Assembly (NCBI RefSeq): GCF_020382885.2
Contig: NC_058498.1
Location: 12,064,501-12,128,500, forward strand
Reading direction: 5' to 3'
DNA length: 64,000 nt
Source of the DNA: Scatophagus argus
Taxonomy: Eukaryota > Chordata > Actinopteri > Scatophagidae
Shown here: piece after piece, positions 1-8,951 of the stretch
How the letters are laid out: the number at the start of each line of letters is the position of its first letter
Position numbering within the stretch: the stretch's first letter is position 1
The notes under the pieces: generated by a model
Told to the model about the DNA's origin: nothing
Seen by the model: only the letters and a program-made list of their open reading frames with translations
Databases searched by the model: none
Program-made: the position numbers and the translations under genes

Positions 1-63
1 CAGCCTATTTGTTTTATTTTCTGATAGTCTGTATTTTGTGGCTTTAATCAATGTCTACAAGTT

Positions 64-372
64 CTACCAGCTAAAGGAACATTTAAAAGGCTGGTATTTC
101 TTTAAAGGAACATGTCCACATTTTGGGAAATCCACTTGTCTGCCATCAAACACACAATAACATGAAGCTTCAAGGTCAGCCTCATTGATCAAACTAAATT
201 CATTTTCATCAATGAGACTGACCTCAGTTACACAGTAAGGTCGACCTCTGAGGGTTCCTCTAAATTGGCCCACTACACCTTTGTGTTGGTAAAGGAAAGC
301 AGCAAGGCACTTAGATAAATAATAATGAAATGAATAAATTTCTTGTCTAGCTGTGTTCTCACAGAGAAACAT
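64..372 (-). other. unrecognised open frame, possible terminal exon
   Basis: This is an open minus-strand frame of 102 codons ending at a stop at 64-66. The stretch from about 302 downward reads like real protein: it is mixed in composition, has several cysteines, and ends in FKCSFSW. A plausible splice acceptor (pyrimidine-rich, then AAG) lies near 290 on the minus strand, so a terminal exon of about 75 residues is possible. I do not recognise the protein family. It lies within what should be an intron of the + strand DNase II gene if that gene has 5' exons to the left. It could equally be a repeat-derived or chance frame. Confidence 0.2.
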
Positions 373-557
373 TCATATTTCAGAGAGGTATAGTTGTGTT
401 ATATTTATTAAAGTTGCTGTGGGTTTAAAATTGTGTGTGTCAGCTGAGATTTTCTTTTGGATTATGCAGCAGCAGCCCATCGTGCAAGCCTCAGTTTTCT
501 AACTTACTGTATCTGTTATTTCTCTCTTTTTTGTGACGCTCTCTTCTCCCCCTCCAG

Positions 558-1932
558 CGAAGCAGATGGTGTACCTTTACCCACGCTTCTATAACTGCTC
601 TGTCCCTGCTACATTCCTGGCCGACCTGCCACAGTTGGCCCAGTTGTGTGAGGGCACCAAATTACCGCTGGCCTCAGATAAAAGAGTGGAGCAGCTTTTC
701 TCAATCCAGGGGGACAAGTTTGTCTATTTTGTCAAATCTGAACGCTTTGTGGATGGTAAGATATTTCTCTTTGCACTGTCAGTCATTTATATTTTATTTT
801 AAGACATTTACATACTCCTTTGTTGCTGCACAAGATTTATATATAAATGTTTTGCAACCAAAGTACCTTTTTTGTTTTTTTGGGAGACGATGGAATACAG
901 CTGCTGGTAACACGTAAATCATTTGCTTTGCAGAAAGCCTACATAGTGTATCAATAATGCAAAAACTTCTGTCCTCTACTGTTTTATTTGCCACAGTCAC
1001 TCATTATCAGGTGCAGACAGACTATTATCTCAGGACAGCAAATTATGTGAACATACTCCACCCAAAGCCTTCAAAAGTACTCTCTTGTGTACTGACTTGT
1101 GACCTGACCTACAGTGAGGGAGTGCCTGCTTTTGAAACTTAATATTCACATTTAATGAGCCTCAGTGTGGGCACTTGTGGGCGTCACTTTTTATTTTTTC
1201 CTTCTTTTTAAGCAAGAAAAAACAAGACTTAGTTTAGAAGTCAGTAAAATGTACATTTTTTATGTTATGTATGGGTCACTATTATAGGGCATGAAGGTTA
1301 TATTTATGTAAAACATCACAGAGCGCATTTTAAAAGATTAATCTTAACATAACATACAGCCAAAAAAATGTTTTTGTGAGCTTAGTGTGTGCCGATTCCC
1401 TTCAGTTTTATCTCATTTGGGAAATGACACCAGGGACACATAAACAACGTAAGATTGTTGAAATATTATTCAAAACATTTGCCCTGTTCTAGCACATTTT
1501 AGTACACAAGTGAGCTTACCTAAATATGTGCTTAATTTTGTATTATATATTATGCCGTAATGCAACTGAACTAAACCTCTCACTGGCATTCATTCAGACA
1601 TCTACACAGGCTGGGTGGCTCAGGCTCTGGATGCTGACCTGCTGGTGGAGACCTGGCAGACACAAGGTCACGAACTGCCTTCCAACTGTTCCCTGCCCAA
1701 ACACACCTTGAACATCAAGAGGATTAAGCTTCCCGGACCAGTCCTGTTCCAGTCCCACTACGACCACTCAAAGTGGTGTGTGTCACGCCTCTATGAGGAC
1801 CAGGTAACCTGCCTGGGGGATCTGAACAGGGAGAAGGCCCAAATGGTACGTGGAGGGGGGCTGGTCTGCTCCTTTAACCCCTTGATTTACAAGGCCTTCA
1901 GACAGGTGGTGGACTGGTACATTGGCTGCTGA
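558..1932 (+). CDS. DNase II-family acid endonuclease, last two exons only
   Basis: Exons are 558-755 and 1598-1932. They join in frame (GTG GAT G|AC) with GTAAG donor and CAG acceptors. The product is the C-terminal ~177 residues of a DNase II: the region after the QMVYLY stretch, DIYTGW, then the active-site block DHSKWCVS with the catalytic histidine codon at 1765-1767, then DLNRE, RGGG and a C-terminal Cys. DNase II enzymes cleave double-stranded DNA at acidic pH without metal ions, in lysosomes or after secretion. The first exon enters at a phase-1 boundary, so upstream exons must exist. None is visible in 1-557; they lie left of the window or the copy is truncated. The neighbouring complete paralogue at 3940-6339 has the same exon boundaries in this part. 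A poly(A) signal AATAAA follows at 2256-2261. This may be dnase2 or dnase2b; I cannot choose. Confidence 0.85.
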
Positions 1933-2164
1933 AAACACAAGATGATTGGAATTGTCTCACACGGTGTCTGAATTTGTTTCATATTCATGGGACTAAATAT
2001 GGAGGAAGCGCCTGTTCGGGTTAAAGCGGCTGGCAGACATCAGGCCAGTATGAAATTAGCCATTGGGGAAAATATATGTGAATTTAACACAGAGGCGTCT
2101 CTGTGATGGATACTGGGATCAAGCTGTGATTGCATATGATCATATAGTTTGATCCAGCTGGTGT

Positions 2165-2212
2165 ATATATACATACATATATATATATGTGTGTGTGTGT
2201 GTGTATGTATGT
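2165..2212. repeat. TA/CA/TG microsatellite
   Basis: An impure (TA)n, (CATA)n and (GT)n tract in the probable 3' UTR of the first DNase II gene, 43 bases before its AATAAA signal at 2256-2261. Confidence 0.8.
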
Positions 2213-2953
2213 GGACCATTACCTAAGCCATTTGATGTGACTATATCTTTGATGAAATAAAGGCTGATCTTATCTTACCTGATCTTGTGAAGATGTATAT
2301 GTAAGAAACAAGTGCTTCAGTGTCATCACTGTCTCCCATGTAAAAATATCATTGCATTTGCACCAACTTGACCTTGTTTATTTGAGTCTAAGAACTTTTA
2401 TTGCTTTACTTTTATGTTTTTTTTAAGGAACTGCAGATGTACATACATCTAATTTGGAATCAAATCATTTTTTTTTAAACGTCCAGGTTCAGTATTACAG
2501 GACATAAATGGGTGGGTGAAGTTAAAGAGGAGCACCTGCAGTGAAGAACTCCCGCCTCATTAACACCCCAGCTTTATCCTTGGAAAAGTCCCTTAACCCC
2601 AAACTTCTCCACTGGACCTTCCCCATTAGCCAGCTGTAACTCAGGCTGTGGCTGCACTGGGGTGAGCGAGGATGCTGCTGATAGAAGAAAGTAAGTCGCT
2701 CAATGCAGTGTCATTAACTCATTCTCAGTCTGTATCTATCGAATGTTCTGTTTTATGTCAGCGGAGGCTGTGACTGCGCTATCATCATCATCACCATGTC
2801 TGGGTAGTTGTTAACTTGTCAGGAAGGTGTACTTGATGAATACTGATGAATAAATTAGATACACAAAGTTTTGGGTAAACAGTGTCACCCAGTGGTCAGA
2901 CTGAAGAATCTTTATGTTTAGTATTTTCTCTGTGGATCTTAACCAAGTGAACA

Positions 2954-3380
2954 TACACTAGACAAAATTATTGGGACAAACCTCTTTATTATTGAATTTG
3001 GGTGCAGTGTGGGGCTGTTTTTCAGTGGTCAGGCTCCTTACTTCCTGTGAAAGGAAATCTTAATGCTTCAGCATACCAAGACATTTTGGACAATGCTATG
3101 CTTCCAACTTTGTGGCAACAGTTTGGTGAAGGCCCTTTTCTATTCCAGCATGACTGTTTCCCAGTGCACAAAGCAAAGTCCATAAAGACATGGTTGAATG
3201 AGTTTGGTGTGATAGAACTTGACTGGCCCACACAGAGTCCTGACCTCAACCCCATCAAACATCTTTTGGGATGAGGTGGAACAGAGATTGCTAGCCTTTT
3301 CGTCCAAAAGGTCCATATTAATGTCAGTGTGTTTAGAGAGAGATACGTTTAGAGAGCAATGTAATGGTCAGATGTCGCTG
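2954..3380 (+). mobile_element. Tc1/mariner-like DNA transposon remnant, internally deleted
   Basis: It starts with a TA-adjacent terminal repeat containing GACAAAA..ATTGGGAC and jumps almost at once into the 3' half of a Tc1-like transposase. The frame from 3002 reads the DDE-domain strings LFQHDCFPVHKAKS and WPTQSPDLNPI, where the second and third catalytic acidic positions sit. A frameshift (HLLG / WDEVE) follows, and then a degraded end resembling the other terminal repeat. It lies between the two DNase II genes. It is dead: the 5' half of the transposase is missing. A second, opposite-facing fragment of the same family is at 8261-8773. Confidence 0.85.
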
Positions 3381-3437
3381 CACTTATGTATATATGTAGT
3401 AGTGAGCAGGTATGCCTTTATTTGTTTTAATAGCCTG

Positions 3438-3575
3438 TGTGCGACATAGATGCAGTAATTCAGACTGTATATGCTCTTTGTTAAACCACATTTAACTTTC
3501 ATAATGACTACTTCAACTGTTTCTCAAATACTCAAAAAGTATTAATTCAGTGCTTAACTTTAAGAATATGTTTGA
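3438..3575 (+). repeat. duplicated ~135-bp segment, copy 1
   Basis: It begins GTGCGACATAGATGC and runs through a stretch nearly identical to 7786-7922, in the same orientation, with only a few substitutions. This copy lies 365-500 bp upstream of the start of the complete DNase II gene, so it may be part of a duplicated promoter, or a dispersed element. Confidence 0.85.
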
Positions 3576-3881
3576 TGTTAATTCTTTTCTAAAACTAAAA
3601 CTTAATGCTTAATCTATGAAACAAGTTTATTTGGATTGAAGGATCTCACTCTTGTCAATGTCATGTTCTTATTCTTTGACACAGCTGGTCAAACTACTGT
3701 TGTGATAAAAAGGCAGATAAAACACATTGTCCCTGGTCTATAAAACAGGCAGATCAACATTCTATCAACATTCTGATCTCAGGCGTAACAGCACTGAATC
3801 ATCTGTAAATAAGTTTCACTGTTAGGTAGAAGGAAATAAATGGAATGTGAGTGATGATTCAGTTTCAATTTAACAACGAGA

Positions 3882-3889
3882 TATAAAAG
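3882..3889 (+). promoter_or_regulatory. TATA box of the complete DNase II-like gene
   Basis: TATAAAAG lies 58 bases before the ATG at 3940. This spacing would give a 5' UTR of about 25-30 bases and supports choosing the tiny first coding exon over a start inside exon 2. Confidence 0.65.
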
Positions 3890-3939
3890 CAGTGAAAACC
3901 TGCTCTGCAAAAGAAAAGTACAAGTGAGTGAGAAGAGAA

Positions 3940-6339
3940 ATGATGATGGCTCAATATGTAAGTAAAATGTTCATGTTTAAAATTATGCTAAAAATAATCT
4001 TTTTAAATATTAAAGTGTAAAACAAATGATGATGTTCAGATAAATAAGGAAATATTTTTCTGTCCTTTCACCTGACAGTCTGGTTGAACCAACTTTGTTT
4101 TGTTCTCCATGGACAACAACAAAGTACTTTTTTTTCTTTCTTTTTTTTTCAAATTTGTCACGTGAAATAATATCTGTTTGTAAAGGGGGTGTTCTATAAC
4201 CTAAAAGGATAAAAGAGCTTTCAGAAATGTGCAGATGTAGAGCAGCCCTCTACATTTACATGACGTGATTTTTAACTTTTGAACAGTCACTTGTATATGT
4301 ACTTCACACTGTCATGACATGCTTTGATGAGTGCCAGTCACCACATTATAACCCAGTTCAATAGAGTTTGGAAAAATGTGGAAAAAAGGTGTTCATCTAT
4401 CCAGGAGGGCTCAGGGACTTACAGAGTCCATACACAGCCATGTAATTTTGTGTAAAGAGTGTAAACCCGTCGCGTCATCTCATCACTGCCAAAATGACCT
4501 GCTACATTTTTCAGAAAACTGGATGTATTAAAGACCAGCTGGTGATTAATCAGTGGAATTTTACTCTGACGTGATGTTTGATTGTTTCAGAGAACCTTTT
4601 TAAGACTTTTCCTAAGTGTGGGGCTCCTTTCTCAAGGGTGTGATTCCAGTGTGCGTTGCAGGAACGACAATGGAACCGAGGTGGACTGGTTGGTGGAAAT
4701 CTTGACCTGTGGCAAATTATTTTTCCACTTATTCTCAGTGTCAGCTGAACACATAATAGAAAGATAACAGAATATGTCATAAGTAGCTTTGCTTGTTTCT
4801 GAAAAACACTAAAAACTACAAATATCTTTCTCTGTATTAATAGGTATATTTTATACAAACTTCCAGAAAAGAGTGATAATGGTTTGGCATACCTGTACAT
4901 GGACAGCAGCACCAATGGATGGAAACGGAGCAAAAACGATATCAACAGTAAATCAGGCGCTTTGGCAAACACCCTGAAGCCTCTACTTGACTTCTACAAG
5001 AGACAGGTAACATAGGAAAGGGTCTCTTGCACAGCACAGTGTTTAATTCAGGACAATGTTACAGAGTTTCCTGTTATCTTCCTGTGTTGTTGTAGACTGA
5101 GGGCTTTGGATACCTGCTCTATAATGATCAACCTCCAGGTAAAGCAGCTCCTGCATCATTTGGCCACAGTAAAGGTGGGTGCAGCAAAGTTCAGCATTAC
5201 TGCTTTTGTCAAAAGCCAAAAACATCACACTGTAACAAAGTTCTGTTTCTGTTTTTCTTCTCCCTTTTGACTTCCTTCAGGAGTCCTGATGTTGGACAGA
5301 CAAACTGGAGTTTGGCTGTCACACAGTACACCAAAATTTCCAACATATCGCAGTAAAAACTTCTGGCCAGACAGTGGAACTCTTAATGCTCAAACATTTA
5401 TGTGTGTGACCTACCCCTATGAGCAATTCAAAGAAGTAGGTAGGTTAACACCAGTGCCATTTTATTTTGACTTTATTTATTTATTTTATTACTTATGTGC
5501 CATATGTGTAATAATGCAACTGATTTTTTTATCTGAATAAATTCTCAGGATTGCAGCTCAAGTACATCCATGGTTATTCATATGATTCTGACATCCCAAA
5601 AACCTTTCATAAAGAGCTGAGAGATGCTGCACAACGAAGGTCCTACCCAAAGAAAGCACCCTGGTCTAGGGTGACGATGCTGACTTCAGTGCAGGGACAA
5701 CACTTCGCAAGCTTTGCAAAATACACACGTTTTAGGGACGGTGAGTGTTTGCTTCATATATTTTTATAATTAAACTCCTTTAACAGAGCAAATCTCAGAA
5801 CACTTTTGTATGTTAAGTGTTGAAATCAGTAAAATGTGCTCTGATTATCTCTACCATTTCATTTTGTTTGCAGTTGTATTCTTGTTAAGTGTATATGAAA
5901 TTTCTGTATTTCTAATATTTTGTCCCCACTGTTTACTCTTAATTTTCATCGTTAATGGTTTTGTGTTATGTTTTGCTTTGTTCTCCATTCTCTTGCAGAT
6001 CTTTACTCTGGCCTTATTGTAAAAATACTGAAGCAGAGTATGTATGTTAAGAGCTGGGGAAAGATGCGTGAACCTCTGCTTTCTAACTGTGACATCACTC
6101 ACCATGTGTACAATGTGGAGGAAGTAAAGCTGGGAAAGCAGCGTTTCAGTACTACTGTAGATCACTCCAAGTGGTGTGTATCACATAAAGGTAATTGGAC
6201 CTGCATAGCTGATATGAACAGGGAATGCAGTCAGATGAAAAGAGGTGGAGGAGCAATATGCATCAATGATAATAAGGTTTGGAAGGCTTTCCGCACACTG
6301 GTGAAAAGCCATGAAAAATGTGAACAAATGAAAATGTGA
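3940..6339 (+). CDS. dnase2b: DNase II-family acid endonuclease (DNase II beta-like), complete
   Basis: Exons: 3940-3957, 4591-4688, 4844-5006, 5096-5174, 5281-5439, 5549-5740, 5999-6339. They sum to 1050 nt, giving 349 residues, near the ~360 usual for the family. Exon 1 encodes only MMMAQY. With exon 2 (RTFLRLFLSVGLLSQG) it forms a signal peptide. Then come VDWYILYKLP, LLYNDQPP, GHSKGVLMLD, DLYSGL and the active-site block DHSKWCVS (His codon 6163-6165), then DMNRE and RGGG. All these blocks are diagnostic of DNase II, a metal-independent acid nuclease of lysosomes and secretions. An alternative start would be an ATG at 4582 if the first intron were retained. The gene is next to rpf1, as DNASE2B is in mammals, hence the symbol; the paralogue upstream makes exact orthology uncertain. 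The poly(A) signal is at 6512-6517. Confidence 0.9.
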
Positions 6340-6363
6340 GTTTTTATACACAAAAATTTGGTG

Positions 6364-6414
6364 TCTTCAGAATCAGAATCAGAAATCCTTTATTTATCCC
6401 TGATAGGAAATTCT
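6364..6414 (+). repeat. short teleost interspersed repeat end
   Basis: An AGAATCAGAATCAGAAAT..CTTTATTTATCCC..GGAAATTC type sequence, a common end motif of dispersed repeats in teleost genomes. It lies just after the DNase II stop codon, inside the probable 3' UTR. A copy in reverse orientation occurs at 26198-26252. Confidence 0.6.
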
Positions 6415-6519
6415 TCTTACTTACAGACTTTGTGATTTTGCAGTCTTGTGTTCTGTATTATCTATTTTTATCAATGAAAACCACCAATCAGAGTGCTCTT
6501 ACTCCATGTGAAATAAATT

Positions 6520-7785
6520 GAAATGAATGAGTAAATAAGAATTAAAAAACATGTTTATGTTACTGAAGGCATTTTTCTGTTGATGGACAATTAGCTCTCT
6601 GTGTCAGTCATGGATGGATCCTCCTTCTCCTTGTGCGGTGCATACTGTTTCTCTGCGCTGATATTATCTGGCTCTACTTTAACACATTAATTTTGGAATA
6701 TATGTAAGCACAAAACTAAAATAACTAAGGTCTCACAACTTGATTTTGACATGAGGACCCTCTTCAACACAAAGACTCAAGGACAGGTAATCAGGGCCCA
6801 CCTTGTGGTGTCAGTTTTAAAATAAATTTTACACTAAAGAAGCGGAGAGACACTACAGTGTTTGACTGTTACAACCTACAGGATTCAACCAAAGAGTACA
6901 GGAAGACCACTGGTACAGCATGCAGACCTGAAGTACACACTGGAGCCACTGGTAATAATAAGAACAATTTAGGCCAGTTTAGTTATGATTACATTTGTTC
7001 TTGATCATTTTTGCCATCTGGTATTTACACTTTTTTTAATTTCCCCCGCAATACAATATACTGTGGCAGACGTTTAGAGCATAAATATTGCTGCCTTGGA
7101 ATAACATAACAAAAACCACAATGAAGCCCCTGAAGCAGCACCTGAGAAACTACATCTGCTGTGTTCAGCCAATCAAGAGCTTAAGGGCACCAGCTCGGCG
7201 TCCTTCCACACAACATTCTTAAGCGGTTTTGAGTTTGTATTGTGCTCACACTGCAAAGTGACAAAGTAATAGTTTTTACATGTGCTGGTGATGGACATTG
7301 TTATGCTGCCTGCTGCATGCTGCACATGAAAAGACTCCTGGCTCCAGTGTGTTTTTAAAGTTGACCTGCACCATCCAACAGCAAGCACTAACATCATGAT
7401 TGGATCATGAAAATGACTGTATTGTTGTGCCATTTTCTCCAGGTCAGAATACGACCTTCATGCACACTGAGACAAAAAGACCAACTTATTATTCTGCAGG
7501 TCAAAATGTTCACTTTTTTATTTTGGAATTTGTCATTTTTGTTTTAGTTGTGGATGCATCATTTCAGTCAGAAAGTAAGTTTTAGTATCATCTGTTCTGA
7601 GGTCCTGAGATCGCCAAACTGAAGGAGCAATTCAACCAGGCATATTGTTTTCATGTAGAATTTCTATCAAAACTGAACTATGAGAATAATACAGTAACTC
7701 CATTGTGTATCATGTCCTTTTAAAGGGCGTTCTACTGTACATGAACATTAGATTTGTGGTTTTTGATTTTAGTTAGATAGGAAGA
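6520..7785. other. intergenic stretch without recognisable gene
   Basis: Lies between the poly(A) signal of the complete DNase II gene and the second duplicated segment. Several short open frames occur, but none has splice-site support or recognisable protein character. Nothing else was identified. Confidence 0.6.
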
Positions 7786-7922
7786 AGTGCGAGATAGATG
7801 CAGTAATTCAGACTGTATATGCTCTTTGTTAAACCACATTTTACTTTCATAATGACTACTTCAACTGTTTCTCAAATATTCAAAAAGTATTAATTCTGTG
7901 CTTCTCTTTAAGAACATGTCTG
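7786..7922 (+). repeat. duplicated ~135-bp segment, copy 2
   Basis: Begins GTGCGAGATAGATGC and matches 3438-3575 in the same orientation, 4.35 kb downstream. After 7922 there is only a weak further match (GAAGATCTCAC against GAAGGATCTCAC near 3640), as if an intervening ~60 bases had been lost from one copy. No DNase II exons follow this copy. Confidence 0.85.
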
Positions 7923-8099
7923 AGGAAGGAACCTCAGTGTGAAGATCTCACGTTAAGGGCAGAAAAATGGAGATGGTGAATAAAGCTAAATATTGCTATT
8001 AGATTAGATTATTAGATTAGATTTTTTCAAAAAATGTATTTTAAAAGAAGAGATGCTCTGAATTCAGTTAGCCATATATGACAGATATATAAAGATATA

Positions 8100-8248
8100 G
8101 GGCGGCACGGTGGTGCAGTGGTTAGCACTGTCGCCTCATAGCAAGAGGGTTCCAGGGTTCGAATCCCGGTCTGGGCCCTTCTATGTGGTTTGCATGTTTG
8201 CAAGTTTGCATGTTCTCCCTGTGTGCCTGCGTGGGTTTTCTCATATAG
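8100..8248 (+). mobile_element. tRNA-derived SINE, 3'-truncated, with target-site duplication
   Basis: Begins GGGCGGCACGGTGGTGCAG. It carries a pol III A-box-like TGGTGCAGTGG near the head and a B box GGTTCGAATCC at about 8156-8166, then a non-tRNA tail. It is flanked by a 14-bp direct repeat TATATAAAGATATA (8086-8099 and 8249-8262). The family is the same as the reverse-oriented copy at 52743-53046. The right duplication touches the edge of the Tc1-like remnant that follows. Confidence 0.85.
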
Positions 8249-8260
8249 TATATAAAGATA

Positions 8261-8773
8261 TACTGTAATAGACAAAAGTATTGGGACACCTGATCATTAC
8301 ACTGACAGGGACTTTAATGACATTGTATTCTAAATGCATATACAGCTTTGCGGCTTCCACAGCTTCCACTCTTCTGCAAAGGCTTTCCGCAACATTTTGG
8401 AGTGTTTCTGTAGGAGGTTTTGCCCATTCATGCAGTAGAGTGAATTTGTGAGGTCAGGCACTGATATTGTAAAAAAAGGCCTGGCTCACAATCCCCATTC
8501 CAGTTCATCCCCAAAGTGTTTGATGGGGTTCAGGTCAGGGCGCTGTGTGGGTCAAGTTCAGGCAGGTTCTTTCTCATCCAACCATGTCTTTATGGACTTC
8601 GCTTTGTGCACTGGGGAACAATCATGCTGGAATAGAAAAGGGCCTTCCATAAACTGTTTCCACAAAGTTGGAAGCATAGCATTGTCCAAAATGTTGAAAC
8701 ATTAAGATTTTAACGAGCCAAGCCCAACCCCTGAAAAACAAACCGATCGCGACACTTTTGTCAGTATAATGTA
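8261..8773 (-). mobile_element. Tc1/mariner-like transposon remnant, ~0.5 kb, both ends present
   Basis: The left end TACTGTAATAGACAAAAGT and the right end, whose complement reads TACATTATACTGACAAAAGT, form degenerate inverted repeats abutting TA. The inside corresponds, on the minus strand, to the 3' part of the transposase also seen at 3002-3280: positions 8450-8720 contain the same fish-type sequence with many frame breaks. It is a non-autonomous, internally deleted copy. Its right end is only ~180 bp upstream of the rpf1 start codon. Confidence 0.8.
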
Positions 8774-8951
8774 CATAGTGAACTAAAATAGGCGGTTGTT
8801 GGACTCTGCTCTTTCACCTCCTCGCCGCTACGTGTCGCCACATTTTCATCGAAGACCACAACTCGGTCACTTCCTGTCCCCGGTCGGGAGCACACGAACA
8901 GGCTTGCCAGTGCCACACACGTGAGAAAAGAAACAGCCAAAACAGCACAAG

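Noticed and set aside
8109-8168. tRNA gene suggested by A-box and B-box sequences
   Set aside because: No cloverleaf closes, and it is the head of a SINE with target-site duplication.
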